A stretch of 64,000 nt of DNA, taken from Pseudomonas silvicola (GTDB lineage: Bacteria; Pseudomonadota; Gammaproteobacteria; Pseudomonadales; Pseudomonadaceae). A model generated the notes under the pieces. The model made no database searches and was not told the origin of the DNA. It was given only the letters and a program-made list of their open reading frames with translations. The stretch is taken from assembly GCF_026651855.1 (NCBI RefSeq), contig NZ_CP093280.1, positions 5,788,501 to 5,852,500 of the forward strand, written 5' to 3'. Positions 1 to 7,648 of this stretch are shown here, piece after piece (position 1 is the first letter of the stretch; every line of letters starts with the position of its first letter). The position numbers were made by a program, and so were the translations under genes.

Positions 1-283
1 GGCCACCCTGGCCGAGTACGTCGACTCCATCGACTACGCGGTGAAGAAGATCGGCATCGACCACGTCGGCATCAGCTCGGACTTCAACGACGGTGGCGGC
101 GTGATCGGTTACCAGAACGTCGGCGAGAGCCGCAATGTCACCGCCGAGCTGATGCAGCGCGGCTACTCGGACGAAGACATCGCCAAACTGTGGGGCGGTA
201 ACTTCCTGAGAGTGTGGGACGCCGCCCAGAAGGCCGCCAAGCCGGCCGCTATCCCTGTCGCTCAACTGCAAGGACACCCATGA
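1..283 (+). CDS. pvdM: PvdM, dipeptidase-like pyoverdine maturation protein (3' end only)
   Basis: This is the C-terminal 93 or so residues of a protein whose start lies before the window; the reading frame is open from base 2. The visible part (DHVGISSDFNDGGG, then NVTAELMQRGY and GGNFLRVW) has the C-terminal pattern of renal/membrane dipeptidases of the zinc-dependent peptidase M19 family. In pyoverdine loci that family member is PvdM, a periplasmic protein needed for oxidation of dihydropyoverdine to the fluorescent chromophore. The stop codon overlaps the start of the next gene (ATGA), so the two are translationally coupled. Family and context agree; the catalytic N-terminal part cannot be inspected here. 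Confidence 0.88.
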   Translation, partial: ATLAEYVDSIDYAVKKIGIDHVGISSDFNDGGGVIGYQNVGESRNVTAELMQRGYSDEDIAKLWGGNFLRVWDAAQKAAKPAAIPVAQLQGHP

Positions 284-1158
284 AACGCTTGAACCTGTTG
301 TTTGCCTTAGGTTGCCTGTCGCTGTCGGCCCATGCCTCGGCTGCCGACCCCGTGGAGCCGGGCAAGGTCTTTACCGACTGCAAGAAGGACTGCCCGGAAA
401 TGGTGGTGCTGCCCGCCGGCAGTTTCGTCATGGGCACCCCGGATGACGAAGTCGGCAAGCAGGACGACGAGAACCCGTTGCACACCGTCACCTTCGCCCA
501 TCCCTTCGCGGTCAGCCGCTTCAACGTCACTGCCGAACAATGGCAAGCCTACGCCAAGGCCACCGGCACCGTGCTGCCCGACGGCGACCTGCGCCCCGGC
601 CGCCTGTGCCAGAACGGCAAGCCGCACTACGCCCAGGGCCCACGCCAGCCTGCCGTGTGCATGACCTGGTTCGAAGCCCGCGACTACATCGCCTGGCTGG
701 CCAAGACCACCGGCAAGCCCTACCGCATGCTGACCGAATCGGAACGTGAATACGCCGCCCGCGCCGGCTCCAAGGGCTCGTTCCCCTTCCCGTTCGACAA
801 GGAAGGCGAGTATTCCATCAGCAAGCACGCCAACGTCTACGGCCCGGCCGACGGCTTCTCGTTCACCTCCCCGGTGGGCAGCTTCCCCCCCAACGCCTTT
901 GGCATGTACGACATGCACGGCAACGTCTACGAGTGGGTAGAGGACTGCTGGCACACCGATTACGTCGGTGCCCCCAACGACGGCAGCGCCTGGACCACCG
1001 GTGGCACCTGCGAACACCGGCAGATCCGTGGCAACGATTACAGCGAACCGGCCATCTTCTCGCGCTCCGGCAACCGCAACGAACGCAAACCCGAAGTGCG
1101 CGGTGATTGGCTGGGCTTCCGCGTGGCCCGCAACCTCGACGGCAACGACAAGGACTGA
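280..1158 (+). CDS. pvdO: PvdO, formylglycine-generating-enzyme-like periplasmic protein
   Basis: The protein has 292 residues. It starts with a Sec-type signal peptide (MKRLNLLFALGCLSLSAHASA) and then a single FGE-sulfatase (SUMF1-like) domain, seen from MVVLPAGSFVMG near residue 45, through MHGNVYEWVEDCW near 210, to LGFRVARN at the C-terminus. In pyoverdine producers PvdO is periplasmic and is required for the last oxidation of dihydropyoverdine to pyoverdine. The ATG at 280 overlaps the pvdM stop codon and is followed directly by the signal peptide, so it is preferred over an upstream start at 214 that would put a basic extension in front of the signal. It lies between pvdM and ptaA in one + strand operon. 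Confidence 0.9.
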   Translation: MKRLNLLFALGCLSLSAHASAADPVEPGKVFTDCKKDCPEMVVLPAGSFVMGTPDDEVGKQDDENPLHTVTFAHPFAVSRFNVTAEQWQAYAKATGTVLPDGDLRPGRLCQNGKPHYAQGPRQPAVCMTWFEARDYIAWLAKTTGKPYRMLTESEREYAARAGSKGSFPFPFDKEGEYSISKHANVYGPADGFSFTSPVGSFPPNAFGMYDMHGNVYEWVEDCWHTDYVGAPNDGSAWTTGGTCEHRQIRGNDYSEPAIFSRSGNRNERKPEVRGDWLGFRVARNLDGNDKD

Positions 1159-1175
1159 CTTCAGGGAGCACCCAC

Positions 1176-2288
1176 ATGACTGCTTTGAGCCGACGTAGAT
1201 TCGTCACCACCGCTGCCCTGGCAGCCCTTGCCCCAGCCGTGCCTGCCTGGGGTGCGCAGGGCGCAGGCCCCGTCCACTCGCCTCGCGATGACCTTGTTCG
1301 ACTGGATTACAACGAAAGCCCTTATGGCCCGGACGCGTCGGCGATCCAGGCAATGGCGGCAGGCGCACGGCAAAGCGGTCGTTATGAGTATGAACAACAG
1401 ATACGTCTGGGCCGCCTGTTCGCCAGCCAGCACCAGCTGCCAGTTGATCATGTGGCGCTTTATTGCGGTTCGCGATCCGCCCTCCAGTGTGCCCTGGCCA
1501 GTTATGCCGGCGCGCGCAGCGTGGTCACCGCCAGCCCTACCTACGACTCGGTGGCAAGCGGCGCCCAGGCCCTGCGGGCAACGGTGCACGAGGTTCCCCT
1601 GACGGCGAATCATGCCCATGACGTGGGCGCCATGCTGGCGGCCGATGACCAGGCGGGGGTCATGTACGTCTGCAACCCGAACAACCCCACCGGCACCCTG
1701 ACCCCTGATGCCGACATCCGGCGGCTGGTCGCCGAGAAGCCGGCCGGTTGCCTGGCCATCATCGACGAAGCCTATATTCACTTTTCCGATGCGCCGACCT
1801 GCCTCCCGCTCGCCGTCGAGCAGCAGGATGTACTGGTGCTGCGCACCTTCTCGAAGATCTACGGCATGGCAGGTGCCAGGCTGGGCGTGGCGATTGGCAG
1901 CCCTGCGCTGTTGGCACGGCTGGAGGCGTTCAATGGGCACAACTTCGTCCCCCTGCCAACTGTGCTGGGTGCGATCGCGAGCCTGGAAAACCCTCGGTTG
2001 ATCGCCCAGCGCAAGGCCACGAATCGCCAGGTGCTGGCCAACACCATGGGCGCCCTGCGCAAAGCCGGGTTCACCTGTACCGATGCACAGGCCAATTGCT
2101 TCATGGTCAACCTGGGCCACCCCGTGGAGCCGATGCGCCGGGCGCTGGCCCAGCGTGGCGTACTGGTGGGCAGGGTGTTCGATGCCTGGCCCAACTGGTT
2201 AAGGGTCACCGTGGGAAACGCCGACCAGATGCAGCGTTTTCTCAGTGACTTTCTCGCCCTTTCCCCACACGCATCATCTCTGGTTTGA
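1176..2288 (+). CDS. ptaA: PtaA-like periplasmic PLP transaminase (Tat substrate)
   Basis: This 370-residue fold-type I PLP enzyme looks like a histidinol-phosphate aminotransferase in sequence. It shows YNESPYGP, CNPNNPTGT, IIDEAYIHF and TFSKIYGMAGARLG, with Lys227 as the likely Schiff-base residue. It begins with a twin-arginine signal (SRRRF then a hydrophobic stretch ending PAVPAWG), so it is predicted to be exported folded by Tat. Pseudomonas PtaA is a periplasmic transaminase that converts the Glu side chain on the pyoverdine fluorophore into alpha-ketoglutarate. The location right after pvdO supports this rather than histidine biosynthesis. The ATG at 1176 has a good ribosome site (AGGGAG) 17 bases after the pvdO stop. 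PvdN, which usually occupies this niche, is class V and is not seen in the window. Confidence 0.82.
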   Translation: MTALSRRRFVTTAALAALAPAVPAWGAQGAGPVHSPRDDLVRLDYNESPYGPDASAIQAMAAGARQSGRYEYEQQIRLGRLFASQHQLPVDHVALYCGSRSALQCALASYAGARSVVTASPTYDSVASGAQALRATVHEVPLTANHAHDVGAMLAADDQAGVMYVCNPNNPTGTLTPDADIRRLVAEKPAGCLAIIDEAYIHFSDAPTCLPLAVEQQDVLVLRTFSKIYGMAGARLGVAIGSPALLARLEAFNGHNFVPLPTVLGAIASLENPRLIAQRKATNRQVLANTMGALRKAGFTCTDAQANCFMVNLGHPVEPMRRALAQRGVLVGRVFDAWPNWLRVTVGNADQMQRFLSDFLALSPHASSLV

Positions 2289-2296
2289 GGCCATCC

Positions 2297-3316
2297 ATGG
2301 ATATCATCCTGCCACTCAGTTGCACTGTTTCAAGCCGATCGAGCCTGCGCATCGAAGAGACCGACACCCATGGCCGCCTGATCGTGGACGGTACCACGGG
2401 CCTGCAATACCAGGTCAACGGCGACTTGATCGAGGTTACCGAGGTTGCGCAAGAGCTCGCCCCGGTAGCGCTACTGGGCCTGCTGGCCGGGCGCTTTTGC
2501 CGGGACAGTCAGGCCCAGCGCGTCAGTGTCCGCGTGCCCTGCAATGAGCAAGTCGGCATTCAGCTCGTCCGCGAAGGCGTGTTTGACACCCTCCAGGCTG
2601 CCACCCCGTCGGGGGTGGTACTGAGCTGCACCCGGCAAACCTTCTGGCAACATCCGGCGCTATGGCTCGGCACTCCTGCCAGTGGCCATACCGCGCTTCG
2701 CTATCAGTTGCAGGCAGGCAAGCGTCACCCCATCCGCCCGCCCATCCCCGAAGGTGAGGTCTATCGCCGCTTCATCCCGGGACTGCAGAGCACATTCAGC
2801 CTGCGCACCGTTGACATAGCGCGCGACCTGGAAGCTTTCAACCGCTGGATGAACCTTGAGAACGTGGCGTACTTCTGGGAGCAGGCCGGCAGTGCGCAGG
2901 AGCACACCCGCTACCTTCAGCAGATGCTGGACGATCCCCGTGTTCACCCGTTGATTGGCTGTTACGACGACGAGCCATTCGCCTATTTCGAAGTGTACTG
3001 GTGCAAAGAGGATCGGATCGCCCCCTTCTACGACGTTCAAGACCACGACCGGGGTTGGCATGTCGTGATCGGGGAAAGCAAACATCAGGGGCTTGGCAAG
3101 TTACGGGGGTGGTTCCGCTCGCTGATGCACTACATGTTCCTGGACGACCCGCGCACGCAGCGCATCCTGGGCGAGCCGCGCATTGACCACACCCGGCAGA
3201 TCGAATTTCTCAAATCCCAGGGGTATGGCCATTTGAAGAACATCCAGCTGGCGCACAAGGAAGCCGCGCTGCTACGCCTGGAACGCGAAAGCTTCTTCGA
3301 TGAGCACCGCCTGTAG
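2297..3316 (+). CDS. AlcB/IucB-type GNAT acyltransferase, copy 1 (candidate hydroxyornithine acyltransferase)
   Basis: The protein has 339 residues. An N-terminal half of about 150 residues has no motif I recognise. The C-terminal half is a siderophore-type GNAT domain, shown by FNRWMN, VAYFWEQ, PLIGCYDDEPFAYFEVYW, DRIAPFYD and the C-terminal FFDEHRL. This family (AlcB, IucB, RhbD, PvdYII) transfers acetyl or other acyl groups to hydroxamate precursors such as N5-hydroxyornithine. The gene follows ptaA after only 8 bases, so it belongs to the pvdM-pvdO-ptaA operon. The ATG at 2297 is chosen over a TTG at 2285 inside the ptaA end. It is paralogous to the next gene, sharing the same domain order and length, so the two differ perhaps in acyl donor or acceptor. 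The exact substrate is not known. Confidence 0.7.
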   Translation: MDIILPLSCTVSSRSSLRIEETDTHGRLIVDGTTGLQYQVNGDLIEVTEVAQELAPVALLGLLAGRFCRDSQAQRVSVRVPCNEQVGIQLVREGVFDTLQAATPSGVVLSCTRQTFWQHPALWLGTPASGHTALRYQLQAGKRHPIRPPIPEGEVYRRFIPGLQSTFSLRTVDIARDLEAFNRWMNLENVAYFWEQAGSAQEHTRYLQQMLDDPRVHPLIGCYDDEPFAYFEVYWCKEDRIAPFYDVQDHDRGWHVVIGESKHQGLGKLRGWFRSLMHYMFLDDPRTQRILGEPRIDHTRQIEFLKSQGYGHLKNIQLAHKEAALLRLERESFFDEHRL

Positions 3317-3335
3317 GCCAATTTGCTCACCGTGG

Positions 3336-3359
3336 TAAATCCCAAATCCGAACACTCGT
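3336..3359 (+). promoter_or_regulatory. PvdS-type iron-starvation box upstream of acyltransferase 2-pvdA-pvdE
   Basis: The 92-base gap holds a perfect TAAAT (3336-3340), 16 bases, then CGT (3357-3359), preceded by G and followed by TTTT. This is the -35/-10 arrangement recognised by the ECF sigma factor PvdS. The ATG at 3409 lies about 50 bases downstream of CGT. The site predicts iron-limited transcription of the following three genes. Confidence 0.85.
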
Positions 3360-3408
3360 TTTAACCAAAGCAGGGACGCGGGTTGCGCCCCAGCCATAGA
3401 GAACGCAC

Positions 3409-4512
3409 ATGAATCCAATGTCCGAATCACCGCCGGTGGCGACCAGCACAACGCTTTTCCCGGCACTCAATGCATCGCTTGCAGGGCAGGCCCTGCAGGT
3501 TGACGTCAGTGCCCGCGGCGTGACCCTGTCGCACGCTGGCGAGGCGGTCCTGGGCCTGGCCGTGGTTGCATCGCTTGATCACACGTTGTTGTATCACCCG
3601 CCAGCACAGCCCGCCGTTGACAATCAGGAGGCCCACCTGATTCTCACGGCACTGCAGGCCTGGCTCGCCTGTTACCCCGCCCTGTTGAGCGTGGATATCC
3701 AGGTGCGCGCCACGACACCGGGGCTGGCCTTGCTGCACGCGGCAGGATGGCTGCAAGCCCAGGGCACCCACCACTATCGCTGCCACGGCGCGGTGCTGTG
3801 GCAACAGCCGGCCCTCTGGCTACCCACGGCAACCGAACCCTGCCCACAGTTGCACGTGAACACGGCAGGCGCTCGCCACCCCCTGCGCCCGCCTGCGCCG
3901 CAAACGACGTTCTATCAGCGTTTCATCCCCTGGCTGGGGCAGACACTGACGCTTGATCCCGTTGATCTTTCACGAGACCTCGACGCCTTCAATCGCTGGA
4001 TGAATACCCCGCGGGTCGCCCGTTTCTGGAACGAAACAGGCAGCCTGGACGACCATCGCCTCTATCTGGAACGCCAGCTTGCTGACCCGCACACATTTCC
4101 CGTCATCGGCCGTTTCGACGGCGTGGCATTCGGTTACTTCGAAATCTACTGGGCCCGCGAAGATCGCATCGCCCCCTACTACGATGCCGGCGATTACGAC
4201 CGCGGCCTGCACCTGCTGGTGGGCGAGGAGCACTATCGCGGCCAGGCGTTCTACACCGCCTGGTTCTCATCCCTCTGCCATTTCGCCTTCCTGGACGATG
4301 CGCGCACGCAACAGGTGGTGTGTGAGCCCAGTTTCGATAACAGGCGCCAACTGTCGAACTTCGACCGCAGCGGGTTTGCCCGCATCAAGTCGTTCGACTT
4401 TCCGCACAAGCGCGCGACGCTGGTGAGCCTGTCCCGCGAGCACTTCTTCCAGGAACACCTTTTCCATCCACTGGCCGCACCTCGCGGCGTCCGTCCCTTT
4501 TCCAGGAGCTAG
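3409..4512 (+). CDS. AlcB/IucB-type GNAT acyltransferase, copy 2 (PvdYII-like)
   Basis: This 367-residue protein is a paralogue of the gene before it. It has a poorly conserved N-terminal half and a C-terminal siderophore acyltransferase domain with FNRWMN, VARFWNETGS, FPVIGRFDGVAFGYFEIYW, DRIAPYYDAGDYDRG and EHFFQEHLF. The first in its operon, it sits 4 bases before pvdA, which makes N5-hydroxyornithine, the expected acceptor. By analogy with PvdYII it probably acetylates hydroxyornithine before incorporation. It has its own PvdS-type promoter, unlike copy 1. ATG at 3409 is used; a second in-frame ATG at 3418 is possible. No pvdF-type formyltransferase is visible in the window, which favours an acylated rather than formylated residue, but pvdF could lie elsewhere. 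Confidence 0.72.
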   Translation: MNPMSESPPVATSTTLFPALNASLAGQALQVDVSARGVTLSHAGEAVLGLAVVASLDHTLLYHPPAQPAVDNQEAHLILTALQAWLACYPALLSVDIQVRATTPGLALLHAAGWLQAQGTHHYRCHGAVLWQQPALWLPTATEPCPQLHVNTAGARHPLRPPAPQTTFYQRFIPWLGQTLTLDPVDLSRDLDAFNRWMNTPRVARFWNETGSLDDHRLYLERQLADPHTFPVIGRFDGVAFGYFEIYWAREDRIAPYYDAGDYDRGLHLLVGEEHYRGQAFYTAWFSSLCHFAFLDDARTQQVVCEPSFDNRRQLSNFDRSGFARIKSFDFPHKRATLVSLSREHFFQEHLFHPLAAPRGVRPFSRS

Positions 4513-4516
4513 ACCC

Positions 4517-5851
4517 ATGACCGCAGCTCAACCGCAAATGACTGCCCACGATGTAATCGGCGTGGGGTTCGGCCCGTCCAACCTCGCCCTGGCAATCGCC
4601 ATCGAGGAAATGCGTGTCAACCGGCAGCGGCCCCTCGATTGCCTGTTCATCGATAAGCAGCAAACCTATCGCTGGCACGGCGACACCCTCGCCAGCCAGA
4701 GCGAACTGCAGATTTCCTTCCTCAAGGACCTGGTGTCACTGCGCAACCCCACCAGCCACTTCAGCTTCGTCAACTACCTGAAAGAACAGGGGCGACTGAT
4801 CGACTTTATCAACCTGCGCACGTTCTACCCGTGCCGCACCGAGTTCAACGACTACCTGCGCTGGGTAGCCGAGCAGTTCGCCGATCAAGCCGTGTACGGT
4901 GAACAGGTACTGCGCCTGGAGCCGGTCGCCCAGAAAGGCCCCATCGACCTGCTTCGGGTCATCTCACGGGACGCGGCCGGTGTCGAGCACGCCCGCCAGG
5001 CCCGTTCCGTGGTGGTCAGCACCGGCGGCACACCGCGCATTCCCGAACTGTTCAAGGCATTCAGGCACGACCCGAGAATCTTCCACCATTCAAGCTACTT
5101 GAGCAGCGTGGCGAAACTGCCATGCAGCCAGGGAAAACCGATGCGTATCGCCATCATCGGCTCGGGCCAGAGCGCTGCCGAGGCGTTCATCGATCTGCAT
5201 GACAGCTTCCCGACCGTGGAGGCCGACATGATCGTGCGCGGTTCGGCGCTCAAGCCGGCCGATGACTCGCCCTTCGTCAACGAAGTGTTTGCCCCGCGCT
5301 ACACCGAGCTTATGTTCCAGCAGTCCGCGGAGCAGAGAAAGCATCTGATCGAGGAGTTCCACAATACCAATTACTCGGTGATCGACCCTGGGTTGATCGA
5401 ACGCATCTACGCGTTGCTGTACCGCCAGAAAATCTCGGCAAGCAACCGGCATGCCGTGTTGTGCCTGCGACATGTCCAGGGCCTGGAAGTGACGCCGCAG
5501 GGCATTGACCTGAGCACTCAGGACATTGCCACCGGGCAGGTGCACACCAAGCGCTACGATGCCGTCATCCTGGCAACCGGCTACTCGCGCGACGCACACC
5601 GGGAATTGCTGGCGCCCCTGGAAGGCTACCTGAACGACTTCCAGGTGAACCGTCAGTACCGTGCCTTGAGCACTCCCGACCTGCGCGCGTCGGTGTTCCT
5701 GCAAGGCTTCTGCGAGGCCTCCCATGGCCTGAGCGATACGCTGCTTTCGGTGCTGGCATGCCGCAGCGAGGAAATCGCCGATGCCCTTTACCAAAGCCTG
5801 CTGGCGCCGGCGATCCACCCTGGCCTGAAAATAGCCGCCGTCGGCGCCTGA
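4517..5851 (+). CDS. pvdA: PvdA, L-ornithine N5-monooxygenase
   Basis: The protein has 444 residues, the usual length for PvdA (about 440). It is a class B flavin monooxygenase that hydroxylates the side-chain amine of L-ornithine using FAD, NADPH and O2, giving the hydroxamate precursor. The FAD motif GVGFGPSNLA is near residue 14, the NADPH motif GSGQSAAE is near residue 215, and the ATGY motif is near residue 352. The substrate-binding region includes SFLKDLVSLRNPTS. The start has a clear ribosome site (CAGGAG) inside the end of the preceding gene and lies 4 bases after its stop. It is co-transcribed with acyltransferase 2 and pvdE. Confidence 0.96.
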   Translation: MTAAQPQMTAHDVIGVGFGPSNLALAIAIEEMRVNRQRPLDCLFIDKQQTYRWHGDTLASQSELQISFLKDLVSLRNPTSHFSFVNYLKEQGRLIDFINLRTFYPCRTEFNDYLRWVAEQFADQAVYGEQVLRLEPVAQKGPIDLLRVISRDAAGVEHARQARSVVVSTGGTPRIPELFKAFRHDPRIFHHSSYLSSVAKLPCSQGKPMRIAIIGSGQSAAEAFIDLHDSFPTVEADMIVRGSALKPADDSPFVNEVFAPRYTELMFQQSAEQRKHLIEEFHNTNYSVIDPGLIERIYALLYRQKISASNRHAVLCLRHVQGLEVTPQGIDLSTQDIATGQVHTKRYDAVILATGYSRDAHRELLAPLEGYLNDFQVNRQYRALSTPDLRASVFLQGFCEASHGLSDTLLSVLACRSEEIADALYQSLLAPAIHPGLKIAAVGA

Positions 5852-5867
5852 ACGAGGAGTCATACCA

Positions 5868-7526
5868 ATGAAACAGCCTGTACAGGGTCACTCGGGCGGG
5901 CTGTTCAGCCTGCTCAAACCCTATTGGTACCTGTTGGCGGGGGCGACGTTGCTTGGCATCGTCGCCGGTGCCAGCATCACGGTGCTGCTCGCTACGACCA
6001 ACCGCGCGCTGCATGCGCAAACATTTGGCATAGGCATGGTCCTCGCCTTTGGTGGAATCTGCCTGGTGGCCCTGGTCAGCTCGATCGTGTCCGACGTCGG
6101 CACCAACTATGTGGGTCAGAAAGTGATCGCCTCACTCCGCAAGAGCCTTGGAGGAAAAGTGCTCTGCGCACCCATTGACCAGCTCGAGCGTTATCGCACC
6201 CACCGGCTGATCCCTGTCCTGACCCATGATATCGACACCATCAGCGACTTTTCCTTTGCCTTGGCGCCATTGGCCATCTCGTTGACCGTCACCCTGGGCT
6301 GCCTGGCTTACCTGGCATCTCTATCCTGGGTGGTCTTCGCCCTGATGCTGGTGGCCATCGCCCTGGGGAGCATCGCCCAGTACCTGGCGCGGCTAAAGGG
6401 CATTCGCGGCTTCTACAGCGCGCGTGATCAGGAAGACTTGCTGCAAAAGCACTACCACGCCATAGCCGAGGGTGCGAAAGAATTGAGGATGCATTCGGGG
6501 CGGCGACACACCATGCTCACCGACGGCATACGAGGAACAGCGGATCGCATTTGCGATATCCAGGTCAAGTCAGTCAATACGTTCATTGTTGCCAAGAGTT
6601 TTGGCTCAATGCTGTTTTTCGCCGTGATTGGCCTGACCCTGGCGTCCCAACTGTATTGGCCCCAGGCTGACACTTCTGTCATCAGCGGCTTCGTGCTGAT
6701 TCTGCTGTACATGAAAGGGCCAATGGAGCACCTGATCGGTACGCTGCCCATCATCAGCCGTGCCCAGATCGCGTTTCGTCGCATCAAGGAGTTGTCCGAA
6801 ACGTTTTCAACGGCTGAACCGTATCTACTGGAGGAGCCTTCCAACCAGCAGGCAACCTTTGAAACGCTGGAACTGGACCAGGTCCGCTATGGCTTCGCGA
6901 AGGTGGGCGAAAGCCCGGCCTTTGAGCTGGGCCCTGTCAACCTGAGCATCCACCGTGGCGAAACGTTGTTTATCGTCGGCGAGAATGGCGGTGGCAAAAC
7001 CACGCTGATCAAATTGCTGCTGGGCCTTTACAACCCGCAGCATGGCGAGCTGCGCCTCAATGGCGTGCCGGTCGTGGCGCAGACCCGCGATGCCTACCGC
7101 CAGTTGTTCACCACGGTGTTCGCCGACTACTACCTGTTCGACGATATCCTGCGCACGTCACCCAAGGCGTTGGAATCCGTGGAAAGCTACCTGACGAAAA
7201 TGGAGTTGGGGCACAAGGTCAGTATTGAAGATGGCGCTTTCAGCACCACCGACCTTTCCACGGGCCAACGCAAGCGGTTGGCCTTGATCAGCGCCTGGCT
7301 GGAAGGTCGGCCGATATTGGTCTTCGACGAGTGGGCCGCCGATCAGGACCCTACCTTCCGCCGCATCTTTTATACCGAACTGCTGCCCGAGCTCAAACGC
7401 ATGGGCAAGACCATCATCGTCATCAGCCATGATGACCGCTACTTCGAGGCTGCCGACCGCGTGATACAGCTCAAGGCCGGTAGCATCCACAGTGCCAGGG
7501 AACACGAAACGCTGACCCCAGCCTGA
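5868..7526 (+). CDS. pvdE: PvdE, ABC exporter for the pyoverdine precursor
   Basis: The protein has 552 residues and is a fused membrane/ATPase half-transporter of the SyrD/PvdE cyclic-peptide exporter family. The N-terminal ~320 residues contain about six hydrophobic segments. The nucleotide-binding domain has Walker A GENGGGKTT (residues 372-380), signature LSTGQRKR and Walker B ILVFDEW near 485. Note GENGGGK rather than the more common GxSGSGK. PvdE moves the acylated ferribactin precursor from cytoplasm to periplasm, where PvdQ, PvdP, PvdM, PvdO and PtaA or PvdN act. The gene starts 16 bases after pvdA with a strong AGGAGT ribosome site and ends the operon before a terminator. Confidence 0.95.
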   Translation: MKQPVQGHSGGLFSLLKPYWYLLAGATLLGIVAGASITVLLATTNRALHAQTFGIGMVLAFGGICLVALVSSIVSDVGTNYVGQKVIASLRKSLGGKVLCAPIDQLERYRTHRLIPVLTHDIDTISDFSFALAPLAISLTVTLGCLAYLASLSWVVFALMLVAIALGSIAQYLARLKGIRGFYSARDQEDLLQKHYHAIAEGAKELRMHSGRRHTMLTDGIRGTADRICDIQVKSVNTFIVAKSFGSMLFFAVIGLTLASQLYWPQADTSVISGFVLILLYMKGPMEHLIGTLPIISRAQIAFRRIKELSETFSTAEPYLLEEPSNQQATFETLELDQVRYGFAKVGESPAFELGPVNLSIHRGETLFIVGENGGGKTTLIKLLLGLYNPQHGELRLNGVPVVAQTRDAYRQLFTTVFADYYLFDDILRTSPKALESVESYLTKMELGHKVSIEDGAFSTTDLSTGQRKRLALISAWLEGRPILVFDEWAADQDPTFRRIFYTELLPELKRMGKTIIVISHDDRYFEAADRVIQLKAGSIHSAREHETLTPA

Positions 7527-7597
7527 CCCTTCCCCGCGTGGCTGCATCGCCGGGGCGCAGCCCAAACGGCGATGTCACGGCAAGGAGTGTGAAGCAC

Positions 7598-7633
7598 AAA
7601 AAAACCACCAGGGGTTGCCCCGGTGGTTTTTTT
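7598..7633. terminator. Bidirectional intrinsic terminator between pvdE and fpvA
   Basis: A-tract plus CCACC (7598-7609) pairs with GGTGG plus T-tract (7622-7633), with inner GGGG/CCCC extending the stem. With A7 on one side and T7 on the other it can stop transcripts from both convergent genes. Confidence 0.9.
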
Positions 7634-7648
7634 GTCTAGGCGTCATTA

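Noticed and set aside
1176-2288. HisC (histidinol-phosphate aminotransferase).
   Set aside because: Sequence similarity is real, but the Tat signal and position within the pvd maturation operon indicate a periplasmic enzyme of the PtaA type.
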